A stretch of 50,222 bases of DNA, taken from NCBI GenBank assembly GCA_029071345.1, contig JAIEAO010000057.1, positions 1 through 50,222 on the forward strand. Reading direction: 5' to 3'. Shown here piece by piece: positions 15,284-23,690 of the stretch. Source of the DNA: Muribaculaceae bacterium (GTDB lineage Bacteria; Bacteroidota; Bacteroidia; Bacteroidales; Muribaculaceae). The stretch's first letter is position 1; each line of letters begins with the position of its first letter. The position numbers and the translations under genes were made by a program. A model generated the notes under the pieces. That model had not been told where the DNA came from and made no database searches. It saw nothing but the letters and a program-made list of their open reading frames with translations.

Positions 15284-16670
15284 TGGAAGCTTTGATTTCG
15301 TCTTCGGCAAACTTGATTGCGTCTTCTTTGCTCTTGAATGAGCGGATCCAGAATACATCATAGTAAGCCGCATTCGGGTCTACATTCGCGTTGGGGATGT
15401 CGGCGATCTTCACCTGGAAGAGGTTGAAGCCGTGATAGCCTTCCCATTTGCCTACGGCTGCATCCCAGACGATGAGTCGGTTGCCGTCGCTGAGGTCTGT
15501 TCCGGCGTTATCCTTAGAGTTGGCGTCGCGGATGTCGAATGTGTTGTTACCGCCCTTGGCCACATTGGTCTTGATTGCGTAGACGGGATAGTCGCTGTGC
15601 CACCATGAGAAGAGGTTGTTGGCGCTGCAGTCGATCTTGATGTCGCGACGCCATTTGCCTGTGGTTGCGGGGAAGCTGATTCTCCAGAATTCATCACCTC
15701 TCACCTCGGGAGCGTCATTGCTTGATGTTACCCAACCGCTCCACTTGTTTTCCGGACCCCAGTAGCAGAGACCGGGAGTTACGCTAACCTCGATTGTTGC
15801 GGTTTCGCCTGTAGCGCGGCAGGTAGCCACGATGGTTGTCGAGCCGAAGCCGGTTGCGGTAACTTTGCCGCGTTCCACGGTGCAGACCTTGTCGTCGTTG
15901 GTCTCCCAATCTACCGAACCGATTGTGGCGCCGGCGGGCTGGTAAGTGACATCCACAGGGATTTCATAGCCGGGAAGTGTAAGACCTGTGAGGTGTGAGT
16001 TAACGATCACCTTCTCGACTGCGATATAAGGATCGATGTGGAGGTTGAAGTCGCCGCCAACGTTGCTCTTGTCGTGGGTGATGCAGCGGATCACTACATC
16101 ACCGGCAGCAAGACAGTTGACCTTACCGGTCTCATCCACAGTGGCCTTAGTGGGATCGCTTGATACCCAGGTCACATAATCGTAGGTATGATTCTCGGGA
16201 TAGAGAGTCTGCTTGAGCTGGATCACGTCGGTAACGTAGATCTTGCCGTCTTCACCGGCGGGGGTGGTGTTCTCAACCTTAACCTCCGAAACCTTGATCA
16301 CCTCGGGGATGACCTGAACGGTTACAGTTCCGGTAGCTCCGAAGCCAAGGCGCTCGGGCACGGCCGAAATCACGGCCTCACCGACGGATACGGCATGGAT
16401 TGTACCGTCCTGACTTACGGTTGCCACCTTCTCATCCGATGATTTGAAGATGATAGGGAGATGTGAAGCCTCTTCCGGGCCCACGGTGTAAACGAGGGTG
16501 GAGTCCATTCCAACGGCCAGAGGGAGAAGTTCACTCACCTTGAATGTTATCTCGCTGGGCACGATCGCCTCCTCATACCAGGTGGTATAGACTTTGTCGT
16601 CGTCGCACGCTGTCATGGCGAGCGCGAGAAGAGCGGCGGGGATCAGTCCTTTAAAATATTTTGCGTTCAT
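15279..16670 (-). CDS. Ig-like (Big_2) surface lipoprotein with DUF4979-like C-terminus
   Basis: A 463-residue protein with a lipobox (AMTAC, Cys22), then three bacterial Ig-like (Big_2) modules (about 35-120, 125-212, 215-297; note SSDEKVATVSQDG, SSDPTKATVDETG, TNDDKVCTVERG) and a C-terminal DUF4979-like domain (about 300-460) rich in aromatic residues. It directly follows susD, where SusE/SusF-like surface glycan-binding proteins usually sit. The inferred role is to hold the polysaccharide at the outer surface for the SusCD transporter. A candidate ECF promoter lies 53 nt upstream, so it can be transcribed apart from susCD. Confidence 0.82.
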   Translation of the reverse strand: MNAKYFKGLIPAALLALAMTACDDDKVYTTWYEEAIVPSEITFKVSELLPLAVGMDSTLVYTVGPEEASHLPIIFKSSDEKVATVSQDGTIHAVSVGEAVISAVPERLGFGATGTVTVQVIPEVIKVSEVKVENTTPAGEDGKIYVTDVIQLKQTLYPENHTYDYVTWVSSDPTKATVDETGKVNCLAAGDVVIRCITHDKSNVGGDFNLHIDPYIAVEKVIVNSHLTGLTLPGYEIPVDVTYQPAGATIGSVDWETNDDKVCTVERGKVTATGFGSTTIVATCRATGETATIEVSVTPGLCYWGPENKWSGWVTSSNDAPEVRGDEFWRISFPATTGKWRRDIKIDCSANNLFSWWHSDYPVYAIKTNVAKGGNNTFDIRDANSKDNAGTDLSDGNRLIVWDAAVGKWEGYHGFNLFQVKIADIPNANVDPNAAYYDVFWIRSFKSKEDAIKFAEDEIKASK

Positions 16671-16722
16671 TTTATTCTGTTTTAATTAATAATATTAACT
16701 CTGATGCTTCTTATTTATTTTA

Positions 16723-16753
16723 TAATACTTTGAAGCAGCTTTAAGCACTCAAT
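16723..16753 (-). promoter_or_regulatory. candidate ECF sigma promoter, Ig-like lipoprotein
   Basis: On the minus strand: ATTGAGTG, 16 nt, AGTATTA. The spacer is unrelated in sequence to those of the other sites, so agreement of boxes and spacing is not due to duplication. Confidence 0.65.
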
Positions 16754-16766
16754 TATTAATTTAAAA

Positions 16767-16798
16767 TTATTACTTCTTACCTATTACTTATTACTTAG
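16767..16798. repeat. heptanucleotide array (TTATTAC family)
   Basis: TTATTAC, TTCTTAC, CTATTAC, TTATTAC, TTAG, ending just short of the susD stop codon. Confidence 0.8.
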
Positions 16799-16800
16799 AC

Positions 16801-18501
16801 TCAGCTTGCCCAGCCGGGGTTCTGCTTGAGGTTTTTGTTAAGCAGGAGCTGATCCACGGGGAGGGGGAAGAGATAATTCTTCTCGGCCCATTTACGTCCG
16901 CTCTCCCAGATCACGCGGCCTTCGCTGTCTACGCGGGCTGCGGGGAAGTTTCTGCGGGCGAACTCAGTGCCGGTGACGTGTACACCCACGAAATCCTGCG
17001 GCATCTCAACTTCGGCTGTCTTCCAGCGGCGGAGGTCGTCGAGACGGAAGCCCTCGCCATAGAACTCTACGCTGCGCTCGCGGCGGATCTCAGTCTGCAT
17101 ATTGAGGCCGTTGGCCGCTACGAATGCGTTGGTGAGATTAGGCATATTGGGGTTCACGCGTTTGCGCACGAGGTTGAGAGAGATGTTGAGGTCGTCGTCA
17201 GAGATTTTGCCGTCGCGCTCGTAAACAGCCTCTGCGTATGCGAGAAGAACTTCGGCGTAACGGATGAGGGGAAGGTCGTAAGATTCCATTCCTCCCTTCT
17301 CAACCTTGCGCTCGCAGGCCCATTTCTGACCGAAGTAGCCTGTGCCGCTGCCGGGAGCGTAGTTGGAGATATACTTGCGGCCCTCGTCGGCATCGGTGAA
17401 GTCGCGGCCACCGTTGGGGTCGTCACCTTTCCAGAATGACTGGCCGGGGCGCATGAGGGCGTTGCTCATACGGCTGTCGCGGTTCTGCCATTCGGAATCC
17501 ATTGTGGAATAACCCTTGAAGAGGGGTGAAACCTCGATAGGGAGACCGTCGGAGCAGAGGTAGAGGTCAGCAACCTTGTGAGATACGAGCTGAGCGTTGC
17601 CGAGACATTCGGTTGTGATGTTGAAACCGATAGTCAAATCGTCGTTGTAGCGGCGTGACCAGATATACTCAGTGTTGGCGCTCTTGGTGAGGCCTGCGGG
17701 GTTGCTCTTCACATCCTCAAGGATGAACATATATTTATATGCCTCGGTGCCGAGCTCTGAGGGTTTGAAGATCGCGAATTTCTTGGAATCGATCACGCTC
17801 TTGGCAGCTTTTGCCGCTGCATCGAGAAGCACTTTGGCGCGGGTATCGTTGCCACGGAATTTCTGCCATGTTCCCTCGAAGAGAGCCACACGGGCCTTGA
17901 ATGCCATCGCAGTCTCTGTGCCTACATATCCGGCTTCAACGCTGCTGACAGAGGGGAGCAATTCAGCTGCCTTATCGAGGTCGGCGAGGATGAGGTCGGC
18001 CACCTCCGAGCGGTCGTTGCGTGCGGCATAAAGCTCGGGGCTTGTGGTGTCGATGGTGCGGGTCACGATGATTGCGTCGCCATAGAGACGAAGCAGCGTG
18101 TAATAGTTGTATGCGCGGAAGAAGTAAGCTTCGCCGAGCGGTTTGGCGATATCGTTCTGGTTGGCGAAATCCGCAGCTTTCTCGATGAGGATGTTGCAGC
18201 GGCGGATGCGGTCGTAGCTTCCGGTATAGTTGCCATCGGCGTTGGGCACGGTGTTGGTACCGTTCGAGATAGTATTCATCGAACCTTTATCCACCATGAA
18301 GTCGCTGCTCTTGTCGTTATCCTTGGCGATGCTCGACATATTGGGAGTCCAGCTGTAGAACAGATTTGCGAACGACTGGAAATCCTTGGCAGTCTGCCAG
18401 AGGTTGGGGTCGGCCATCTGTGCCTGAGGATCGAGCTCAAGGCAGGAGGTACACATCAATGCGATTGCGGCCGCCGAAATTGTCTTTATTATCTTGTTCA
18501 T
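16801..18501 (-). CDS. susD: SusD/RagB-family glycan-binding lipoprotein
   Basis: A 566-residue protein with a lipoprotein signal (CTSC, Cys20). The SusD fold is apparent: helical TPR-like N-terminal part (YFFRAYNYYTLLRLYGD at about 128-144) and the characteristic C-terminal stretch (RRERSVEFYGEGFRLDDLRRWKTA) ending in LLLNKNLKQNPGW. It forms the lid of the SusC channel and captures oligosaccharides released at the surface. It lies 20 bp after susC and must be co-transcribed with it. Specificity cannot be deduced from the sequence. Confidence 0.95.
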   Translation of the reverse strand: MNKIIKTISAAAIALMCTSCLELDPQAQMADPNLWQTAKDFQSFANLFYSWTPNMSSIAKDNDKSSDFMVDKGSMNTISNGTNTVPNADGNYTGSYDRIRRCNILIEKAADFANQNDIAKPLGEAYFFRAYNYYTLLRLYGDAIIVTRTIDTTSPELYAARNDRSEVADLILADLDKAAELLPSVSSVEAGYVGTETAMAFKARVALFEGTWQKFRGNDTRAKVLLDAAAKAAKSVIDSKKFAIFKPSELGTEAYKYMFILEDVKSNPAGLTKSANTEYIWSRRYNDDLTIGFNITTECLGNAQLVSHKVADLYLCSDGLPIEVSPLFKGYSTMDSEWQNRDSRMSNALMRPGQSFWKGDDPNGGRDFTDADEGRKYISNYAPGSGTGYFGQKWACERKVEKGGMESYDLPLIRYAEVLLAYAEAVYERDGKISDDDLNISLNLVRKRVNPNMPNLTNAFVAANGLNMQTEIRRERSVEFYGEGFRLDDLRRWKTAEVEMPQDFVGVHVTGTEFARRNFPAARVDSEGRVIWESGRKWAEKNYLFPLPVDQLLLNKNLKQNPGWAS

Positions 18502-18521
18502 TGTTTTTGGTCAGTTTAAGA

Positions 18522-21500
18522 TTAGAATGCGAGGTGAACACCGAATGTCACATTGCGGAGGAAGGGATAACGGTTAGAGTTGGTCACGTTGCGTGATGCC
18601 TCGGGGTCCCAGCCGTCCTTGATTTTCGATGTCTCCCAGAGGTCGGTGCCGGTGACGTAGAAACGCACCTGTGAAAGCACTTTCTGTCTTGCCAGGATAT
18701 GGCTCGGGAGGGTGTAGCCTACGGTGATGTTCTTCAGGCGGAGGTAGCTTCCGTCTTCAACCGACCATGAAGAGCACTGGTAGTTGTAGTTGTTGATGTC
18801 GCTTTCGTGGGTAAGCGGAGTGTAATAACCTGTGGGGTTGGTCTCGCTCCATACGTTGCCGATGAAGTGGTCGGAGAAGTTCTGGAACCATGTGCGGGTC
18901 GGGATTCTCCATCCGTCGGCTGAGTTACCCTGCTGACGCCATACTGTGCGGCGACCTGCACCCTGGAACACTACGTCGATGTCGAAGCCTTTCCATTCCG
19001 CGCCTAAGTTGAACGAGAACTGGATCTTCGGATCGTCAGTGCCGAGATATACGAGGTCGTTGCTGTCGAGCTTGCCGTCTTTGTTGATATCCTCATACAT
19101 ATTCGAACCTACGCGGATCTTGGAGATGTTACCCATTGTGGTGGTGGCTGCGTAGCGGTCCTGATATTTCTTAAGCATCTCTTCGTTCTCGATCTTGCCA
19201 CAGTAGCGGAGACCGAACACTGAGTTCAGAGGATAACCCTCCTGGTCCGAGCGGACACCGGCACCGATCGCACCCGAACCGCCGTTGTCGAGAAGACGGT
19301 TGTCGGCATAGGTGAATGTTCCGCCTACATGATAGTTGACATTGCCGATCTTATCGCTCCATGTGGCGTTAACGTCATAACCCCACGCTTTGAACTTACC
19401 TTTGTTGGCTGTCGGGGCCTTGTCGCCGAGCACACCGGGATAGATCACGTCGATAAGCATATTGTTCACACGCTTCCAGTAAGCTTCGACCGTACCGCTG
19501 AGGCGATTGCCGAAGAAACCGAAGTCGAGGGCGACGTTGTAGTTATGCACGCGCTCCCATGTGCGGTCAAGGCTCACGAGACGGCCGTTGGTGTCGATCC
19601 AAGAGATCTTACCGTTGCCGATGATGATGTTCTGATTGGGCTTGAAGTTATAAAGACCCACGCCTGAATAGGTGTCGATACCGCTCTGGTTACCAACGTT
19701 ACCGTAAGATGCACGGAGTTTGAGTTCGTTGACCCATGTGCGCGCACCCTCCATGAACGCTTCCTCGGCGATGCGCCAACCTGCCGACACACCCCAGAAG
19801 AATGCCCAGCGGTTTTCAGCCTGGAACTTGGAAGAACCGTCGTAACGTGCCTGACCTTCGAGAAGATATTTCGAGCGGAAGTCGTAATTTACACGACCGT
19901 AGTATGAAAGGAGGGCCTCCTGCCATTTGTTGGCCTTGATGGTGTGTGTGCCCTGTCCGTTGACGATCTCAAGTGAGGGGATGATGTCCTCGGTGGTGTT
20001 GGTGTTTTCCTCATAATCTGTATATGAATACTGCACACCGGCCATAGCCTTGAAGTTGTGGTCTTCCCCGAAGGTCTTCATATAGTCAAGATAGGCCTGA
20101 GCGGTGAAGAGTTCGCGGCGATCCCACCATTTCTCGTAAGTGGTCTTGTCTTCAACGGGAGATGTGAACCACACCTTATCACCGGCGTAGTTATAATAAT
20201 CCACGGCGAGGCTCTTCTTGTCGCGGGTGTTGCCGCGGTAGTTGTAACCGAAAGTGGCGTTGAGGCTGAGGCCGTTGATGATATCATATTTGAAAGCCTC
20301 GCTAACGTTCACAGACACTGCCTTATACTTGTTGTCGCCACCAAGCTCTGCCTCCCAGTTAGGAGCCTTCCAGTCGCCACCCCATCCGTAGGGCTTGCCG
20401 TCGATGGTAGATGACGGGAAACCGGGCTGCGCGGTCGACGAAGTGAGGCAGGAGCCGATACGTGTCGGAGCCACCTGATCCTGACGGTTGACAGCGATCG
20501 AGGATGTGAGCTGGAATCTCTCGTGGAATTTGAATGTGTTGTTCAGACGGATGTTGAAACGGTTATTGTGGTTGTTACCCCATTTCAAGTTTGAATCGTC
20601 ATACATATAAGCGGCCGATACGCGGTAAGTGGCCTTGTCGTTACCTCCCGACACCGCGAGGTCATGGCTGGTAGACCATGAGTTGCCCCAGAGGATGTCG
20701 TTCCAGTCTGTGTCGAAGAATGTAAGGTCGGCAGTGTCACCGAACATGCCGATGGGGTTGGACACATGGTCGAAGTTGAAATACTGATCCTTATATTCAA
20801 TCATCATCTGGCACCAGCGGATGCGGTCGTATGTATCATCGTAACCATCGTTGCGGTAAGCCTCGATCTGAGCGTTGGCCCAGTCTACAAGACGCGCGGG
20901 GCTCGGCTGGTTACCGATGAATTTACCGGTGAACGAACCGTTATAGTCCACACGCACGCGGTCGGCAACACCTTTCTTTGTAGTGATGAGCACTACGCCG
21001 CCCGCAGCCTTCGAACCGTAGATTGAAGCAGCGGCATCCTTGAGGATGTTCATTGACTCGATATCCGAGGAGTTGAGCTGGTTGAGCGCGCCCACGCCTT
21101 CATACTCAACACCGTCGATGATCACCAACGGATCGGAGTTATTTTTCGACACCGAACCGCGGATCTTCATGTTCCAACCCTCCTCACCGGGAGCAGTGTT
21201 CGAACGTGTGATGATCACACCCGGCACCTGACCCTGCATCGCCTGCACGGGGCTGGAGAGTGTACCTTTATCTTCAAGCTGCTGGCTGCCCACTACGGTT
21301 ACCGCACCGGTCATGGTAGCCTTTTTCTGCGTACCGTAACCAACCACAACGAGCTCGTTAAGGAGAGCAGACTCCTCGCTGAGCGTAATGTTCAGTGGCT
21401 GGCCGTTAAATTTCACTTCTTGTGTGGTGTAGCCTATATAACGTATAATCAGCGTGGTTCCGAGGGGTGCCTGAACGCTGAAGTTACCATCAAGGTCGGT

Positions 21501-21722
21501 TGTAGCACCCATGGTGGTCCCTTTGACAGCGATTGTCGCGCCGATCAGAGGCTCTCCGGTCTCATCTACGACCGTACCTTTGGCTGTGGCTGAAGTGGTC
21601 TGAGTTGTCTCAGCTCCCGCTGCAAACAGCGGCGACGGACAAGCTATGGCCATCGAAGCAACCACAAGCCCGCCGAACAGCGGTTTTCGCCACGGCAGGA
21701 TGTCGCACATTCTCTTGCTCAT
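18522..21722 (-). CDS. susC: SusC/RagA-family TonB-dependent outer-membrane transporter
   Basis: A 1066-residue protein with a signal sequence (about 1-34), a carboxypeptidase-D-like regulatory domain (KGTVVDETGEPLIGATIAVKG, about 49-125), the NELVVVGYGTQKK region before the plug, a plug (about 135-250) and a 22-strand barrel ending in Phe (FGVHLAF). It imports oligosaccharides across the outer membrane using TonB energy. There is no STN signalling domain at the N-terminus, so it is not an obvious partner for a FecR-type anti-sigma cascade, although an ECF sigma gene ends only 38 bp upstream. A candidate ECF promoter lies within the 3' part of that sigma gene. Confidence 0.96.
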   Translation of the reverse strand: MSKRMCDILPWRKPLFGGLVVASMAIACPSPLFAAGAETTQTTSATAKGTVVDETGEPLIGATIAVKGTTMGATTDLDGNFSVQAPLGTTLIIRYIGYTTQEVKFNGQPLNITLSEESALLNELVVVGYGTQKKATMTGAVTVVGSQQLEDKGTLSSPVQAMQGQVPGVIITRSNTAPGEEGWNMKIRGSVSKNNSDPLVIIDGVEYEGVGALNQLNSSDIESMNILKDAAASIYGSKAAGGVVLITTKKGVADRVRVDYNGSFTGKFIGNQPSPARLVDWANAQIEAYRNDGYDDTYDRIRWCQMMIEYKDQYFNFDHVSNPIGMFGDTADLTFFDTDWNDILWGNSWSTSHDLAVSGGNDKATYRVSAAYMYDDSNLKWGNNHNNRFNIRLNNTFKFHERFQLTSSIAVNRQDQVAPTRIGSCLTSSTAQPGFPSSTIDGKPYGWGGDWKAPNWEAELGGDNKYKAVSVNVSEAFKYDIINGLSLNATFGYNYRGNTRDKKSLAVDYYNYAGDKVWFTSPVEDKTTYEKWWDRRELFTAQAYLDYMKTFGEDHNFKAMAGVQYSYTDYEENTNTTEDIIPSLEIVNGQGTHTIKANKWQEALLSYYGRVNYDFRSKYLLEGQARYDGSSKFQAENRWAFFWGVSAGWRIAEEAFMEGARTWVNELKLRASYGNVGNQSGIDTYSGVGLYNFKPNQNIIIGNGKISWIDTNGRLVSLDRTWERVHNYNVALDFGFFGNRLSGTVEAYWKRVNNMLIDVIYPGVLGDKAPTANKGKFKAWGYDVNATWSDKIGNVNYHVGGTFTYADNRLLDNGGSGAIGAGVRSDQEGYPLNSVFGLRYCGKIENEEMLKKYQDRYAATTTMGNISKIRVGSNMYEDINKDGKLDSNDLVYLGTDDPKIQFSFNLGAEWKGFDIDVVFQGAGRRTVWRQQGNSADGWRIPTRTWFQNFSDHFIGNVWSETNPTGYYTPLTHESDINNYNYQCSSWSVEDGSYLRLKNITVGYTLPSHILARQKVLSQVRFYVTGTDLWETSKIKDGWDPEASRNVTNSNRYPFLRNVTFGVHLAF

Positions 21723-21760
21723 AAATGTTGTTGTTGTTTTAAGTTTATATTGATATTAGT

Positions 21761-22276
21761 TTATGCTAAAGATGCCATGTAGGTTCTGACTTCGCGACGG
21801 CTGATGCGCAGATGGTTCTCAACCGTGCGAGCCGAAAGCATGAGGCGCGCAGCGATATCGCTCACCGACTGATCCTCGAAGCGACTCATCTTATATATAT
21901 TACGTCTCTGTGGGGGAAGACACTCAACCCGCTTCATTTCGAAGGCCGCAAGATTGGCTGCATAGAACGCTGACTCGGCGCTGTCGTCGATGTCATCAGC
22001 ACGGTTGGCTGAGTCGGCATCATACTGACGGCGCGTATAGAGTTTGCGAAGATAATCGTTTACCAGGTTACACGCGATTCGATATATTAATGAGGCGATC
22101 CCGTCGGCCGATAATTCCTTGTCACAGGTCATGAGTCGCACCCATACGTCCTGTGTCAGGTTTTCAGCCTCGGCTACATCGTTGATTTTTCCGGCGATGT
22201 AACGGAGCACCTGATTGTAATACTTCTGATACGAACCGGCAATGATAGATTGCGTTCCTGTTGGATTGAGTCTCAT
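21761..22276 (-). CDS. ECF-type RNA polymerase sigma factor
   Basis: 171 residues, the usual ECF length. Region 2 is visible in the first half (YYNQVLRYIAGKINDVAEAENLTQDVWVRL, about 19-48). Region 4 is near the end: PPQRRNIYKMSRFEDQSVSDIAARLMLSARTVENHL, a helix-turn-helix. No FecR-type anti-sigma gene is adjacent. It sits between the propeller/AraC regulator (and the inserted nuclease gene) and susC. The seven motif sites of the form TTGAGTG-N16-nGTATTA around the PUL make this the likely sigma factor for them (inference). Its own promoter looks of the primary-sigma type (22331-22361), so it could be switched on by another regulator and then activate the PUL. Confidence 0.9.
   Translation of the reverse strand: MRLNPTGTQSIIAGSYQKYYNQVLRYIAGKINDVAEAENLTQDVWVRLMTCDKELSADGIASLIYRIACNLVNDYLRKLYTRRQYDADSANRADDIDDSAESAFYAANLAAFEMKRVECLPPQRRNIYKMSRFEDQSVSDIAARLMLSARTVENHLRISRREVRTYMASLA
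21898..21928 (-). promoter_or_regulatory. candidate ECF promoter for susC inside the sigma gene
   Basis: On the minus strand: GTTGAGTG, exactly 16 nt, CGTAATA, followed by ATATAT. It lies in the sigma coding region at the LPPQRRNIY codons, 176 nt before the susC ATG. Spacing is identical to the intergenic sites. Confidence 0.5.
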
Positions 22277-22330
22277 ACAGACATGATTTTAAGGTTGGTC
22301 TAATAAAGCCTTGGGCCATTGCCCACATTG

Positions 22331-22361
22331 CAAAATTAGGCACTCTTTTTCAGTCTGCAAT
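22331..22361 (-). promoter_or_regulatory. primary-sigma-type promoter of the ECF sigma gene
   Basis: On the minus strand: ATTG (one mismatch to TTTG), 19 nt, TAATTTTG, which fits TAnnTTTG. The -7 box is 54 nt upstream of the start codon. Confidence 0.5.
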
Positions 22362-22465
22362 AGTTTTTAGGTCGCTTTATATGTCTTAATATTAGTTGAG
22401 ATGAAGTTTAGTCCTACTAATTGATTATTAATTGTTTAAGAAATTGAGATTAAAAGTGTCATAAT

Positions 22466-22515
22466 AATTTGAGATTAATTTTTGGTCTTTATGTATTCCG
22501 CCGGGGTCATCCCGG
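22466..22515. repeat. 50-bp direct repeat, outer copy of regulator 3' end
   Basis: A perfect 50/50 match to 23641-23690, the last 12 to 13 codons, stop and 9 nt downstream of the propeller/AraC regulator. Here it is non-coding. It marks the far end of an inserted DUF1016 gene cassette. Confidence 0.95.
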
Positions 22516-22568
22516 GCCTCTAAAGAACGTGATTAATAAACGCAAATGATTGCGCATTATTACACCAA

Positions 22569-23618
22569 TCAACCATTATCTGACCTATTGGCAATCTCCC
22601 GATTAAAGGTCTTTATTTCATCTGAAATAAGTTGTTTGAGTTCTTTCTGCGGAACTATAAGTTTATATTCGGCAACTCCGATTGGTTTGGTGAAACCATC
22701 CAACGCGAGTTCCACCTCTACGTTATCTTTCTCTGCGCATAAGATGATACCGATTGATGGATTCTCATCAGGGCCTTTTTCCAGCTTATCAAGCAGCGAA
22801 AGATATACATTCATCTTCCCTACATATTCCGGCTTAAATTCGGAAATTTTCAGGTCAATGGCCACAAGCGAGCGTAATCCCCGGTGGAAGAACAGTAAAT
22901 CTACCTTATAGTCCTTGCCATTGTAACACAATACGTGCTGGTTGCCGATATAGGTGAAACCTTGCCCGAGTTCAAGCAGGAATTGTTTGATCTTCTCTAC
23001 CAATCTGCGTTCAAGTTCCAGCTCAAGTATCGGCTCCGTCACACCGAGAAAGCCCATACAATATGAATCCTTAAACACCTCATTGGCATAAGCGGCCTGA
23101 AGTTCCGGGAGTGTCAGCGCAAAATTGTTAGATGTGTTGGTTTCAGGCTGATGCAGATGCATCTCCATCTTTATTGCATTAACCAGCAAATCACACTTCC
23201 ATCCTTTTTCAATGGTTTTGTCTGCGTAGTACTGGATAGCATTGTCATCATCCTTCAGTCTACTCATCAACTGATTTATGTGTCTCCACGGCAAAACTGC
23301 AACGCTGCGTTGCAGTTTTTGTTCGGAATCCTTGAATCGAACATAAAATTGTTTCATGTACCACAGATTCCTCACTGACATTCCCATTTTAGGATATCTC
23401 ATTTTCAAGTCGCCGGAGAGGCGTTTTACCACGCTGTCACCATGCTTGCTGTCAAGTTTACGCTCATACAAAAGCTTGCCTATCTCCCAATGCATTTCAT
23501 TAGAAGTTGCGACGATTGCACGGGCAGCTTTGCTTCGGGCAGTTTCAATAACTCCGACAGCCTGTCGGAGTATTTCGTTATATTCTGACTCGTTTTGAAT
23601 CGAGACGATGGTTTTCAT
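22569..23618 (-). CDS. DUF1016 (YhcG-type) PD-(D/E)XK nuclease, inserted cassette
   Basis: 349 residues: an N-terminal DUF1016 helical domain (about 10-170; EIGKLLYERKLDSKHGD, RNLWYMKQFY) and a C-terminal PD-(D/E)XK nuclease domain with Asp240 in YKVDLLFFH and Asp255-x-Lys257 in LVAIDLKISEF. The family is widespread and sporadic, often near restriction or other defence genes; its substrate is not established. The gene splits the regulator and sigma genes and lies between two perfect 50-bp direct repeats that copy the regulator's 3' end. Only 22 bp separate its ATG from the nearer repeat, leaving room for a ribosome site but no promoter, so it should be read through from the regulator gene. 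Strong sign of recent single-gene insertion. Confidence 0.92.
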   Translation of the reverse strand: MKTIVSIQNESEYNEILRQAVGVIETARSKAARAIVATSNEMHWEIGKLLYERKLDSKHGDSVVKRLSGDLKMRYPKMGMSVRNLWYMKQFYVRFKDSEQKLQRSVAVLPWRHINQLMSRLKDDDNAIQYYADKTIEKGWKCDLLVNAIKMEMHLHQPETNTSNNFALTLPELQAAYANEVFKDSYCMGFLGVTEPILELELERRLVEKIKQFLLELGQGFTYIGNQHVLCYNGKDYKVDLLFFHRGLRSLVAIDLKISEFKPEYVGKMNVYLSLLDKLEKGPDENPSIGIILCAEKDNVEVELALDGFTKPIGVAEYKLIVPQKELKQLISDEIKTFNREIANRSDNG

Positions 23619-23640
23619 TTTACGAAATTATCAATAGAGG

Positions 23641-23690
23641 AATTTGAGATTAATTTTTGGTCTTTATGTATTCCGCCGGGGTCATCCCGG
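23641..23690. repeat. 50-bp direct repeat, in-gene copy (regulator 3' end)
   Basis: The coding copy: it contains the stop codon at 23650-23652 and the last codons of the propeller/AraC gene. Identical to 22466-22515. Flanking bases differ immediately on both sides. Confidence 0.95.

Noticed and set aside
22466-23690. DUF1016 cassette as a transposon or integron cassette
   Set aside because: No terminal inverted repeats, no transposase or integrase, and no attC-like hairpin; the flanks are a long direct copy of the host gene end instead.
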